Below, in pieces: positions 9,316 to 18,322 of a DNA stretch of 64,000 bases. The position numbers and the translations under genes are program-made. The stretch covers positions 477,404 to 541,403 of the forward strand of contig NZ_SNYF01000007.1 of the NCBI RefSeq assembly GCF_004362805.1, in the 5' to 3' direction. The DNA comes from Algoriphagus boseongensis (GTDB taxonomy: Bacteria > Bacteroidota > Bacteroidia > Cytophagales > Cyclobacteriaceae). Each line of letters begins with the position of its first letter. Position 1 is the stretch's first letter. The notes under the pieces were generated by a model, which ran no database searches, was not told the DNA's origin, and worked only from the letters and a program-made list of their open reading frames with translations.

Positions 9316-9777
9316 ATGATTCTCACCCATACAGTTAAATCATTTTATGAGCTCAGCCTCGATGAACTGTATGCTTTGCTAAAATTGCGAAGTGAGGTAT
9401 TTGTCGTGGAGCAAAACTGTGTCTTTCTGGACCAAGACGATAAAGACCAGAAATGCTATCATTTGATGCTTTACAAAGAAGGTGAGTTGGTTGGGTACAG
9501 CAGATTGGTTCCTCCGGGACTTTCTTATTCCGAGACGGCCATTGGAAGAGTGATTACAGCACAGAGCGTAAGAGGAACAGGACTGGGTAAAGTGTTGATG
9601 GAATTGTCTATCACGTATTGCCATCAATTTTTTGGTAAGGGGCCTATCCGCTTGGGTGCACAGGTCTATGCGCTTGATTTTTATTCAAGATTGGGTTTTG
9701 AAGTGGCAGGAGAGGAATACGACGAGGATGGAATTCCACATGTGGAGATGATTTTTTGGAATTTAAAGGACCGTTAA
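9316..9777 (+). CDS. elaA: GNAT acetyltransferase, ElaA-like
   Basis: 153 residues with the ElaA pattern: YALLKLRSEVFVVEQNC at the N-terminus, LVGYSRLVPPG in the middle, acetyl-CoA-binding loop VRGTGLGKVLM, then the C-terminal FYSRLGFEVAGEEYDEDGIPH. ElaA proteins are GCN5-related N-acetyltransferases whose substrate is not established. Cytoplasmic, single domain, full length. ATG start; single-gene unit. Confidence 0.88.
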   Translation: MILTHTVKSFYELSLDELYALLKLRSEVFVVEQNCVFLDQDDKDQKCYHLMLYKEGELVGYSRLVPPGLSYSETAIGRVITAQSVRGTGLGKVLMELSITYCHQFFGKGPIRLGAQVYALDFYSRLGFEVAGEEYDEDGIPHVEMIFWNLKDR

Positions 9778-9849
9778 ATACGCCTTCTTTTTCAGCTCAA
9801 GCCAAAGCTAAAATTCTTGATCTTTCTAGCCAAGGCAGGCTAGGGAAGC

Positions 9850-10992
9850 TTATCTCCAAGCGGAACCAAAAACGATGTAGTACCCAAAATTGTCATTGGA
9901 AAAGGCAATATCCAACCCCATGCGGATTTTGAATGCCCTTGCTACTAAGTAGCGAACACCTGCTCCGTAGTTGTAAATCCATGGAGAATCTGCAAAGGTG
10001 GATCGTGGGGAGACTGCTTTTCCCGTGCCTGCAAAGGCTATCCCGCTCCATCTCAAGCTGAAATCATACCGCTGCTCTGTCTCCACCAAATAGGTGGAAG
10101 TTCCTTGATAGCGACCTGCAGGGACGCCTCTCAGATTGATGGATGATTCTAAGAAAAAAGGTACATCTCCAAATTGCTGCTTGGTCTCTGCCCTAAACCC
10201 ACTGATCCATTTCTTCTGAAGTTGGAAATACTGAAGGATATAGGCTTTGAAAGCCTGGTTGGTATAGTCTGAACCAGTCCAATCTGCATTAACATTGAAA
10301 TTAGCCTGAAAATAAGTTCCTTTATCTGGGGTGAAGATATTATCCCGCTTATCAAGCTGAAGGATAATTCCTGGGGTGCTTTGCCGGGTTTTTAACGATC
10401 CCTCTTCGATAAAGTCAGGGAGGCTTTCACCAGAGGCAAGAAACTCAGGAATCACCTCTGTATTCAAATAAAGGTATTGCATACCAGCGTAAAAATCCGA
10501 TTTCCCGATCCTCTTGATAAGTTTTCCATAGATCGGAAGGGTTTTGAATTTAAAAGCAAATTCCGTTTCTCCCAGAATAGGCAGATCACGATATAAGTTC
10601 ATGTTGATCGTGCCATAGCCTGCAAACACGGTATACCGTAGATAGTGTTTGGTTACAGTCCCCGCTCGAAATCCACCCACAAACCAGGATTTGTTGGCCG
10701 TATACATCCCCGCTACGGCAGTTAAGGTGGGAGGAGTGTATCGATCTGGAAAGGGATGTTTATTGGGTTGAATGAATAGTGGAGCGATCAACATTCCTAT
10801 CCCTCCTAAAGCGGGTTCGGTGATCAGTTGTGGCACTGGGATAAAACCATTGGCATCCAAAAGAAAGGAGCTGAAGTCAAACTTCCCATCCAAAGTGTCC
10901 TTGAGACTAGGTCTAGACTTTGTCTTGACTTCTTGAGCAAGAGTTAGGGTACCGAGTAGGAGTCCAAAGAGCGTAATAATCCAGGATTTCAT
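9850..10992 (-). CDS. Omp85/BamA-type beta-barrel outer-membrane protein
   Basis: With start at 10992 the protein has 380 residues: signal peptide (MKSWIITLFGLLLGTLTLAQ), then a glycine- and aromatic-rich sequence with features of the Omp85 surface-antigen barrel, including the segment LRGVPAGRYQGTSTYLVETEQRYD (quoted here only to its first part: LRGVPAGRYQGTS), equivalent to the conserved lid-loop R-G motif, and a C-terminal aromatic strand. No POTRA domains precede the barrel, so it is not BamA itself; patatin-linked or stand-alone barrels of this kind occur in Bacteroidota. The frame is open to 11115, but that extension lacks a signal peptide. Possible role in surface or protein export; unproven. 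Confidence 0.8.
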   Translation of the reverse strand: MKSWIITLFGLLLGTLTLAQEVKTKSRPSLKDTLDGKFDFSSFLLDANGFIPVPQLITEPALGGIGMLIAPLFIQPNKHPFPDRYTPPTLTAVAGMYTANKSWFVGGFRAGTVTKHYLRYTVFAGYGTINMNLYRDLPILGETEFAFKFKTLPIYGKLIKRIGKSDFYAGMQYLYLNTEVIPEFLASGESLPDFIEEGSLKTRQSTPGIILQLDKRDNIFTPDKGTYFQANFNVNADWTGSDYTNQAFKAYILQYFQLQKKWISGFRAETKQQFGDVPFFLESSINLRGVPAGRYQGTSTYLVETEQRYDFSLRWSGIAFAGTGKAVSPRSTFADSPWIYNYGAGVRYLVARAFKIRMGLDIAFSNDNFGYYIVFGSAWR

Positions 10993-11163
10993 GGGAATGG
11001 GATGAAGGAGGATTTGGGTAAGGAGGCTCAAAAAATTAGTCTTTTTCACTTTTTTGGGGTTAAATGGGCAAAAATCAGAGCCTAGCCTAAAGATGGAAAG
11101 AATCACGTTTGCCAAGTTTAAGGTAATTCTTTAGCGTTTGACTTCCAATAGGGGATGTGGCCT

Positions 11164-11916
11164 TTAGTCCATGGTTTTCATGACTTTGGTTTTCTTTTTC
11201 AGTTTCCTTGCTAAATCAATGGAGTGGTCCAGAGATTCCCCTTGATCATAGGTACTATGGGACAGGATAATCCAACTCGGATTGGGATATTTTTCTTTAA
11301 CATTCTGAAGAGTCGCCCAATAGTCCAAAGGATTTGCATCCCCCATGTACCCCAGATTTTTAGCGTCAGTTCCTTTGATCAGACAGCCTCCATAGAGAAT
11401 TTTTTCCTCGCCAAACCACAAGACGAGATTGTCCTTGGTGTGCCCTTCTCCTGGGTAAAAAGTTTCGAAGGCATAACTACCTACTTGAAATACGGTGTCC
11501 TGACGGATCATATGCTCGGCTCTTTTTTGTCCATTTTGCTTACTCAATTGATCAGTGAGTTCGGTTGTATAAGTTTGTATTCCCTGTTGGCGGTAGTATT
11601 CCAGTCCTGCCGTGCGGTCGCTATGCCAATGCGTGGCAATGCAAAGTTTGACTTTCTGCTGATGCTTGGTCCAGATGCTATCTAGCAGGGGTTGAAATTG
11701 CGTGGTGTCCCAAGGGGTATCCAGGAGTACTGCCCCTTCCTCAGTCAGAAGGTAGAGACCATGGGCTGGAATAGCATTGCCCTCATAGGTGCTGTAGGTG
11801 GTATATAGGTAGAAATCCCCTTGTAACTGAGTGATTTTTAGCTTCTCCTCCTGAGCTTGGAGAAAAAAAGAATTCCCTAGGAAAAGTAAAAAGAAGGCAG
11901 AGCAAAAGGTTCGCAT
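11164..11916 (-). CDS. subclass B1 metallo-beta-lactamase
   Basis: Zinc-dependent hydrolase exported to the periplasm (signal MRTFCSAFFLLFLGNSFFLQ). Every B1 zinc ligand is visible: HWHSDR (His, His, Asp of H-x-H-x-D), GEGHTKDN (third His), YGGCLIKG (Cys) and SHSTYD (last His). The strand LLTEEGAVLLDTPWD and ILYGGCLIK are characteristic of B1 enzymes such as BlaB, CcrA and IMP. About 250 residues, normal length. Such enzymes usually hydrolyse penicillins, cephalosporins and carbapenems; activity here is inferred. Start at 11916 is preferred over the ORF opening 10 codons earlier since it begins the signal peptide. Single gene, apparently chromosomal, with no mobile element beside it. Confidence 0.92.
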   Translation of the reverse strand: MRTFCSAFFLLFLGNSFFLQAQEEKLKITQLQGDFYLYTTYSTYEGNAIPAHGLYLLTEEGAVLLDTPWDTTQFQPLLDSIWTKHQQKVKLCIATHWHSDRTAGLEYYRQQGIQTYTTELTDQLSKQNGQKRAEHMIRQDTVFQVGSYAFETFYPGEGHTKDNLVLWFGEEKILYGGCLIKGTDAKNLGYMGDANPLDYWATLQNVKEKYPNPSWIILSHSTYDQGESLDHSIDLARKLKKKTKVMKTMD

Positions 11917-12015
11917 CGGTTCAGGTAAGTGGGTAAAGAAGGACAAAGACTGGACGAAATTCGATAAGAAAATGCTTCCAGACCTAATTTCGGAAGAAAA
12001 ATAAGCAGATAGGTT

Positions 12016-12798
12016 TCATTGGTTAGTTCCGCCCTTACACTTTTCACTTAAAAGCTGAAAGGGAGCTTCCATCAATTGATGGATTGTTGCCAAATGCTGC
12101 TTTTCCCTTTCTGCCATAGTTAGGTTAAATAGAATTACCTGCTGAAATTTTCGGTAATGGACGTTGTTTTTATCCTTAGTCCAATCCACATTCGGAAGAG
12201 TTGCGATAAGCTCTGAGCCCAATTGTTTTTGGACATAATCGTATTCCTGAAGGCCTCCAAAGTCCGGGGAATCATTGAGCATTTTAAATATTTCCTGAAT
12301 TACCTCGTCACGGTTTTGTTTGAGTTGCACCTGTTTGTTTTCCTGTTCAGCATAGAATTGAATGAGGCTGTTTTTTATCTCGATATCCTGTAGGAGCTTC
12401 AGATTTCCGGAAGAAATAAGATCCTTATAGGTAGCATTTCTGGGTACATAAGCCTCACCACGAATGGCTAGCAAGAATTTATTCAAGAGATTTGTTTTGT
12501 CCTGAGTTCCTGCATCCAACTCCTGTAAAAGTTCTCTGCTAGTAGCTATTCGTTCATTCGCAAGCTGAATTCTTTCATCAATCAGCTGCTGATCCAGTTT
12601 AAAATCATCCAATATTCTGCAATAATAGGCCAGCTCTGCAGCCTCACTTTTCTTCTGATCATTCCAGGTATTCACCTGCAAGGCCAGAAGAATACCAATC
12701 ATTACCAGGGCGATTTCGCCTAAAGCATAGGCGAGGTATCGGGTTATTTTATTTTGAACGAGCACTTGTTGGCGTATTTTTCTAAAAAAATGAATCAT
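12016..12798 (-). CDS. DUF6090-type membrane protein (copy 1)
   Basis: 260 residues. The N-terminus has a basic cytoplasmic stretch (FFRKIRQQ), then one transmembrane helix in a conserved context (YALGEIALVMIGILLALQVNTWND), then a long helical, charged domain outside. This is the pattern of DUF6090 proteins common in Bacteroidota. Function unknown. Two paralogues occur at 24085-24840 and 42567-43337. All three share the motif GEI-LV-IGIL-AL-N and little else. No operon partner is evident. Confidence 0.85.
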   Translation of the reverse strand: MIHFFRKIRQQVLVQNKITRYLAYALGEIALVMIGILLALQVNTWNDQKKSEAAELAYYCRILDDFKLDQQLIDERIQLANERIATSRELLQELDAGTQDKTNLLNKFLLAIRGEAYVPRNATYKDLISSGNLKLLQDIEIKNSLIQFYAEQENKQVQLKQNRDEVIQEIFKMLNDSPDFGGLQEYDYVQKQLGSELIATLPNVDWTKDKNNVHYRKFQQVILFNLTMAEREKQHLATIHQLMEAPFQLLSEKCKGGTNQ

Positions 12799-12901
12799 TG
12801 CCTAGAATAAGGTAGGTAGAATTTGACTTTTCTGAAGATAGACCTTTGGGCTATGACTTGCAACTAGTAGCCTAATCTGTTAAAATTTAAAAGCTGGGTG
12901 T

Positions 12902-13378
12902 TTAAACTTGGGCTGAAATCCTTTCTGCGGCAGTTTCTCTTTTTCCAGAGACAGGAATTAATTCGCCTATTTTTCCAAGTCCATAAATGGGCATATTGTT
13001 GTAGATGCACTCATAATCTCCCGCTTTGACCTTGTAGGTTTCGTGCCAAATGCCCACATCACCATTGCTTTTGATCTTCTTATTGAATTCTCTCCAGGCA
13101 GGATAATGCAAACCATCCCTATCCTTGGCGTAGGCCTCCAAATGCTCGAAAGACCTCCAATATTGAACCATGACTGGTGATAATCCACCAGCAGATTGGA
13201 CTCCCAAAAAACCACTTTCAGGCTTTTTTGAAAGTTCTTCCAGCATCTTTGGCATGGCCATAGCCACTGGAAGCCATTTATGAAACTTCCAAAATCGGTT
13301 GATCCGCATACCGATAATGAATACCACAAAATCCCCTTCGATTTTTGCAGTCATCCGTTGATTGATTGTTCTAGCCAT
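12902..13378 (-). CDS. DUF4188-family protein
   Basis: 158 residues matching the DUF4188 pattern: FVVFIIGMRINRFWKFHKWLP near the N-terminus, MVQYWRSFEHLEAYA in the middle, and IWHETYKV followed by ECIYNNMP. This resembles the ferredoxin-like alpha/beta-barrel fold of antibiotic-biosynthesis monooxygenase/dehalogenase-type small enzymes; members include fenitrothion-hydrolase-linked and phenylacetaldoxime-dehydratase-like haem proteins, but activity is not predictable here. ATG start. It lies 19 bases after the membrane protein at 13398-14135 on the same strand, so the two are probably co-transcribed. Confidence 0.82.
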   Translation of the reverse strand: MARTINQRMTAKIEGDFVVFIIGMRINRFWKFHKWLPVAMAMPKMLEELSKKPESGFLGVQSAGGLSPVMVQYWRSFEHLEAYAKDRDGLHYPAWREFNKKIKSNGDVGIWHETYKVKAGDYECIYNNMPIYGLGKIGELIPVSGKRETAAERISAQV

Positions 13379-13397
13379 GGTCAGGATTTGTTAAATA

Positions 13398-14135
13398 TTA
13401 GTACAAAAGGTCTGCATACCCTTGAGCGAAGTTTTGCCAAAACTCACTGTAGCAATACTGCCAAAGAATAGCTCCGACCAAAAAGAAGGTAAATACGATG
13501 AGATAAGGTTTGGAATCCTTTTTTCTCGCGAAATCATATCCGATAAACACTCCTGCAATCAACAAATCCAGTACATCAGTGATTGTCAGGGCTGAATGTA
13601 AAGAAAGATCAAAAGTAGCCATCAATCCTCGACCTACTCCAGGGCCAATAGCCAAAAGGCCTGTGGCGATCATGTACCGCATATGTGATCCGGAATTTTT
13701 TCGATAGGCCATGGCCAAGGCCCAAAAGATGGCGAAGGTGACAAATCCCCGAATGTCCAAAACCATCACGGCAAGGTTGTCACTAGCCGTAAAGCTCCCA
13801 GGATTTTGACTGATAAAATCCAATCCTCTCCAATACGAGCCTCTTCCGACTAAAAACATGGAAATGATAATCATTGGGCCCAGGATCCAAGAAATTTTCC
13901 CGATGCTTCTGTGAAGTTTTACCTTTTTGAAATTGATCAGCAAGGGTTGAATAACCAAAAGCATCATCCAACCCATCAGCAAAGCTCCATGAATATGAAT
14001 GACAGGGGTGGCATTAGTGAAGGTGGGAAACTGACTTAAATAGGGTCGATAAAAGCCCCATTGCACGCCTGCGATAATGAGAATCATAAACACTGAGGTA
14101 AGCCTGTAGGTGTCCTTGGCTTGTAAAGTAATCAT
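13398..14135 (-). CDS. seven-span membrane protein, paralogue of 14427-15146
   Basis: 245 residues with about seven hydrophobic segments. The segments HIHGALLMGWMM and QPLLINFKKVKLHRSIG are closely matched in the divergent gene at 14427-15146 (HMHGLSAILWYC and QPYLITRGKVKLHRNYG), so the two are paralogues. Conserved His residues at the membrane ends could bind haem or metal, but no family with known function was recognised. Probably first gene of a small operon with the DUF4188 gene. The start is an ATG at the head of the N-terminal basic segment. Confidence 0.75.
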   Translation of the reverse strand: MITLQAKDTYRLTSVFMILIIAGVQWGFYRPYLSQFPTFTNATPVIHIHGALLMGWMMLLVIQPLLINFKKVKLHRSIGKISWILGPMIIISMFLVGRGSYWRGLDFISQNPGSFTASDNLAVMVLDIRGFVTFAIFWALAMAYRKNSGSHMRYMIATGLLAIGPGVGRGLMATFDLSLHSALTITDVLDLLIAGVFIGYDFARKKDSKPYLIVFTFFLVGAILWQYCYSEFWQNFAQGYADLLY

Positions 14136-14426
14136 GGCTGGGGTTGTTTGGTATAGGTCTAATCTATTGATTTTCTTTCGTTTGTTAAATAGTTTGACCC
14201 GATTAATTGCTGGCCCAGATTACCTCCCTTACTATGTTTTTCAAAAACCATAAAGAATTCAAATTCTGATTCAGGGTTAACTATTCTCTTTTAAATCATC
14301 TAGGTTGATGTTCAAAACTGAATAACCGATGCAATTCCCCAATCTTAAAAGGTAAAAGCTAAGAGGATTCTTTTTCTTATATTGATTCAATTAACTTGTT
14401 TTTCAAGGACTTAATAACAGCTCTAA

Positions 14427-15146
14427 ATGATATTAGCTGACTTTAAAAATGCCCATAAATGGCTTATTATCCCTTTAGTGGTTGCATTGATCGGATTTTC
14501 CAGAGGTTACTTTTTTCGCTTAGATGAAGCTACTTGGCATCAGCACATGCATGGGCTATCTGCCATTTTATGGTATTGTATGGTAATCATTCAGCCTTAT
14601 TTGATTACCAGAGGCAAAGTGAAGCTGCATAGGAACTATGGGGCTCTATCTTTATTTCTGGCAGGAGGGGTGACCTTTTCAGCGCTCACCATCATTCCAC
14701 AAAATCTTAAAGCCATTTCTACCCTGGAACCCAATCCAATCGTTGATTCAGACTTTTTTTATGGGGTATCTTTTACGGATATCATCACCATTATTGGCTT
14801 TGCGGCGAGTGTATTGATTGCTATAAGCAAGGCGAAAAACCTGGAAGATCATGCGATGTGGATGATTTCCACTGTATTTTGGGCTTTGATGCCTGCCTTT
14901 GGGAGAATGCTGATGATTCCAAATATGGTGTTCTTTGGCTCAGCTCCTTATGATTTTATTGATGTGCTCTTTTTCTCCACCATATTTTGTGTGCTTCCTA
15001 TCCTTATTATTTGCTGGAAGTTAAAGCGTTGGCATCCGGCATTGCTTTTAGTGGCAGGGGCAAATCTACTATACCTATTTATCCGGCCTATAGGAAGCAA
15101 TGAAGTTTGGAGAGCGATTGCGGATGAACTGTTTAAGTATTCTTAA
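14427..15146 (+). CDS. seven-span membrane protein, paralogue of 13398-14135
   Basis: 239 residues with about seven hydrophobic segments. It shares with its divergent neighbour the H-x-HG motif followed by a helix and a QP-L-----KVKLHR--G motif, in the same order and spacing. The two start codons are 291 bases apart, on opposite strands, suggesting an ancient duplication with inversion. Function unknown; a cofactor-binding or sensing role for the paired His is only speculation. The final charged tail is cytoplasmic by the positive-inside rule. Confidence 0.75.
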   Translation: MILADFKNAHKWLIIPLVVALIGFSRGYFFRLDEATWHQHMHGLSAILWYCMVIIQPYLITRGKVKLHRNYGALSLFLAGGVTFSALTIIPQNLKAISTLEPNPIVDSDFFYGVSFTDIITIIGFAASVLIAISKAKNLEDHAMWMISTVFWALMPAFGRMLMIPNMVFFGSAPYDFIDVLFFSTIFCVLPILIICWKLKRWHPALLLVAGANLLYLFIRPIGSNEVWRAIADELFKYS

Positions 15147-15164
15147 GCTAGTTTTTGTCCTTAC

Positions 15165-15614
15165 TTAGCTACCAAACTGTTTTAGGTGATGATCAAGATG
15201 TTTATAGATTAACCTGGCCCAATCTTTCTGATTCAGTTTTCCGAATAAGGGATGTGGAGCCAATCCCCCTTTTTTCCTGGCTTTTTCGATATAAGTCAGC
15301 AATTCATTTTTCTCGGATTCAATATCCTCTAAGGGATAATTATTGGCCAAAACATCCATTTCCTTGGGTGTATTTGCTCCCTTAGGCCAGGGGAGATTCG
15401 AAAAGATCAACCATTGGATTAATTTGGTTCGCATCAAAGCTGGACCCTGAATTTGGGCTGGAACCTCCCCAAGTCCCAATTTGAGTTGCATTTGGCAATG
15501 AACCAGCATCTGTTGGACATTCATTTTACCCCATTGTTTGGGACTTGATGAAGAAATAGCCAAAATCCTAAGTCTGATTTCTTCATAATCAGCATCGTTT
15601 TGAATGTTTTTCAT
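15165..15614 (-). CDS. DUF1569-family protein (DinB-like fold)
   Basis: 149 residues with the DUF1569 signature: WGKMNVQQMLVHCQMQLKLGLG (first 20 positions of interest are WGKMNVQQMLVHCQMQL) and a C-terminal HPLFGKLNQKDWARLIYKHLDHHLKQF. DUF1569 belongs to the DinB/YfiT four-helix superfamily; members usually bind a metal through His residues, here His in VHC and the KHLDHHL group. The enzymatic role is unknown. Convergent with the membrane protein gene ending at 15146. Confidence 0.85.
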   Translation of the reverse strand: MKNIQNDADYEEIRLRILAISSSSPKQWGKMNVQQMLVHCQMQLKLGLGEVPAQIQGPALMRTKLIQWLIFSNLPWPKGANTPKEMDVLANNYPLEDIESEKNELLTYIEKARKKGGLAPHPLFGKLNQKDWARLIYKHLDHHLKQFGS

Positions 15615-15767
15615 GGGAGGGTCATTTGGTTGCCTTAGGAATTCACGCTCTAGATGAAGTTAGGGTAAAACTTTTCGGTTTATCATTAATCCTTCATTTA
15701 AATTGCCAAGGTCATCTATTTAAGTTGTTCAATACTTTATCCAAGACTGTTTACCCCATCCTAAGTC

Positions 15768-17291
15768 TCATTCTGCCGGCAAGTAAAGAGTCATCGTCCC
15801 TTTCTTAAACCGTACCTCGTCCAAATGCCCCATTTTTTGTCGGTCTGCGGTGATAAAGTGCATGTGCAGAAAGGTGTTATGATGGGTGAAAATGGTTTTG
15901 TGCTCAGTTGAGAAAAAGCCTAGAATGTCTCCTTGTTCGTTTTCCAGTGGGTAATTTACTTGACCCTGATGGGCTTCGGCTGGGGAACTGACCTTTGCTC
16001 CCTCAGGTAAATTGACCACATGGATAATTGCCTTTTCTACTGTCCCGTTGAGTTTGAATAGAAAAGGCCTTGGGGAGTTTTTGGTGATTTTATCCAGGTA
16101 GCTTTCCAAGTCTTTTATGGTCTCAATGCTGTCGGGCAAGGATTGGGGTTTCCATTTTGAAATGTTTGCATACCCAAAAAATGGAGCTTTGATCTGGAAG
16201 GTTTGTTCCACCTTCATTGTTGAGTCTGAGATAACGGTTGATTTGTAGGACTTCCCATCAAGGATCATTATTTCCCCTTTCAAGTAATCCACAGGACCTA
16301 GCCCATATAAATGGGTTTTGTTCTTCAGGGTGTCCAAATCAATATTTCCAAAAAGCTCTCCCTTCCACATCACATTTTTCATTTCTCCGATAAGGGTTAC
16401 TTGGTTATCAGCCTTTTTGGATCTGGCATTCACCAGTTCCAAATACTTGGCTGCATACCTTTTCCCCATAGTTCTTTGGGATTCGGAATCAAAATGCACC
16501 TTATCTCCCTTGTGCTTTAGGTCTTGGGTTTCTACCAATGCCAAATTAGAATCTCGATCCACCACTTGATGGATAATTGAATTGATTGCCTTCCAGTTAT
16601 TTCGGGATTCTTCAGGTTCTGAAAAACTGCCCAGTTCTCCCAAAACGATGGGAAGTGTCTCATTCTGAACAATGCCTCTAAACTCAGCCAATAAGGAGTC
16701 TAGCCTTTGCTCAAAAAAGGGGATCAAATCAGCCTTTGCATTGCTCTCTCCTTGATGCCAGAGGATTCCTTTGATGGTTCCATACTCTTTTGCTAAGGCG
16801 ACTTTTTCTTTGAAATTATCCAATAGGGTCACCCCTCGGTAGGTCTCATTGCTTAGCCATTGTTCGGTAGAACTCCCACCCACAGCGCAGGGTATAATGG
16901 CGATGGATACCCCTTCAGGTAAAGAATCTAGCAGCGTTCTAGCAAAGGACAATCCACAGTCCAAGCCGGTCAGGTTAGGCTCGTAAAAATGAAGGGGCTC
17001 TTTGGCATATACCCATGTATTGTTCTGATCTATGGTCAAAATTCTGGGATTCGGAATAGTATCTAAAGGCTCCACAAATCCCCTTCCCGCCATATTAGAC
17101 TGACCCGCCATGAAGAAGATAAAGAGGCTTTCCGGATTGGGAAGCTTTTCTACCACCTCCTTGGTTTTGGGGAAATTAATCCTCCAATCTTGAGCTTGAT
17201 TATCTTGCCCATAAAGGCTGGAGGATAAAACCAACAAGAATCCAATCCCTAAAATGAGGAAGATTATTCTTGCATATAAAGGGCTTTTCAT
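15768..17291 (-). CDS. SASA-type sialate/acetylxylan O-acetylesterase, secreted
   Basis: 507 residues with a signal peptide (IIFLILGIGFLLVLSSSLYG). The SASA (DUF303, CE6) domain spans about residues 50-290: nucleophile Ser in FFMAGQSNMAGRG, oxyanion region PCAVGGSSTEQW, WHQGESNA, and a catalytic Asp/His pair in KGDKVHFD. This removes acetyl groups from sialic acid or from plant or algal polysaccharides; substrate not determinable. The C-terminal 200 residues form a second domain, weakly beta-rich, of unknown role. Single-gene unit; no glycoside hydrolase adjacent. Confidence 0.88.
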   Translation of the reverse strand: MKSPLYARIIFLILGIGFLLVLSSSLYGQDNQAQDWRINFPKTKEVVEKLPNPESLFIFFMAGQSNMAGRGFVEPLDTIPNPRILTIDQNNTWVYAKEPLHFYEPNLTGLDCGLSFARTLLDSLPEGVSIAIIPCAVGGSSTEQWLSNETYRGVTLLDNFKEKVALAKEYGTIKGILWHQGESNAKADLIPFFEQRLDSLLAEFRGIVQNETLPIVLGELGSFSEPEESRNNWKAINSIIHQVVDRDSNLALVETQDLKHKGDKVHFDSESQRTMGKRYAAKYLELVNARSKKADNQVTLIGEMKNVMWKGELFGNIDLDTLKNKTHLYGLGPVDYLKGEIMILDGKSYKSTVISDSTMKVEQTFQIKAPFFGYANISKWKPQSLPDSIETIKDLESYLDKITKNSPRPFLFKLNGTVEKAIIHVVNLPEGAKVSSPAEAHQGQVNYPLENEQGDILGFFSTEHKTIFTHHNTFLHMHFITADRQKMGHLDEVRFKKGTMTLYLPAE

Positions 17292-17552
17292 GGATGATTT
17301 TGCTTTTATGGAGAGTTCTTTTGTCTTGAGTTAATCAATTCTTTTTCAATATCCATCCTCAGCTTTTTAGCCCCAAAAAATCCTTGAATTTTCTGTTTAA
17401 ATGCGTGTCGAATAAACAACTTCCTAAAGACTCAAAGATCAGATTTAGATAAATCCCGATTTAATCCAATCAAGAGATATTTTATATTAGTGATGGCTTT
17501 GAAATATTTTTCCTATATTCTTACAAATAAATTATCACCAATAATGTTCGCT

Positions 17553-18038
17553 ATGAAAAACAACAGCTTTTTATTCACATTTCTGATCCTCATGCTTTTG
17601 GGATTAGGACCTGCTTTTGGTCAGGGAGCTAAGGATATTACCATTAATTTTAGAATCAATGCCGAGGCAATTTTCAATGGAGGGGATGTAGCCGAAAACA
17701 CTAGCCTTTCCGATGACAACGGTGGTTCAAGTGAAAGTGGAAATCCGGTTGATTTTGAGTCAAGAGCCTTCGCTTCCAAATTTATCAATTGGGAAATTTT
17801 CGACGTAGGTCCTAATCCAGATGGCTATCAGATTAAATTTTTGGATTTCCCTTGGACTGGAGATGTTACAGCTTTTGCACAGAATCCAATCCCTGGAGGA
17901 GGAAGGAAAGCCAAAGTAAAAGTAGAGGATAATACTGCCGGTGGAAATGTGAAATATACCATTCGCTTTACCATCAGATCTAATGCAACAGGAGAGACTT
18001 TCACCTATCAGCTCGACCCTAAAATCAGAATTATCTAA
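17553..18038 (+). CDS. secreted protein of unknown function
   Basis: With ATG at 17553 the product has 161 residues and a clear signal peptide (MKNNSFLFTFLILMLLGLGP with cleavage near AFGQ). The rest is beta-rich and Asn/Gly-rich (GGDVAENTSLSDDNGGSSES, then KVKVEDNTAGGNVKYTIRF), compatible with a small extracellular immunoglobulin-like domain. No family recognised. The frame is open from 17490 (GTG), but the added residues carry no signal character. Stands alone, upstream of the cyclase gene on the same strand with 284 bases between. Confidence 0.65.
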   Translation: MKNNSFLFTFLILMLLGLGPAFGQGAKDITINFRINAEAIFNGGDVAENTSLSDDNGGSSESGNPVDFESRAFASKFINWEIFDVGPNPDGYQIKFLDFPWTGDVTAFAQNPIPGGGRKAKVKVEDNTAGGNVKYTIRFTIRSNATGETFTYQLDPKIRII

Positions 18039-18322
18039 GCGAATAAGGTATCCTTTGATCCTGTCGATGTATTCTAAATTCAGTCTATTTTAAAATCAAA
18101 AGGGAATCTGATTTTTTGACTCGGGAAAGGCGGGAAAGATCCCTCCATCAAATCAATGTAGATCCAAATCAAATAAATCCTAGGGAATTGGAAGCAATAG
18201 CTTATTTTTCCCTAGGATTATTTATTCAAATTTTCAGTCTATTCAGGAGCAAAGAGCAAAAAATACTTTATAGATTTAAAAATAAGACATATCCAAACGT
18301 CCTAATTAGCTCACAGTTGAAC

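Noticed and set aside
18116..18322. N-terminal extension of the cyclase gene from TTG at 18116
   Set aside because: It is polar and unlike a sensor or signal. The signal peptide begins at the TTG at 18323.
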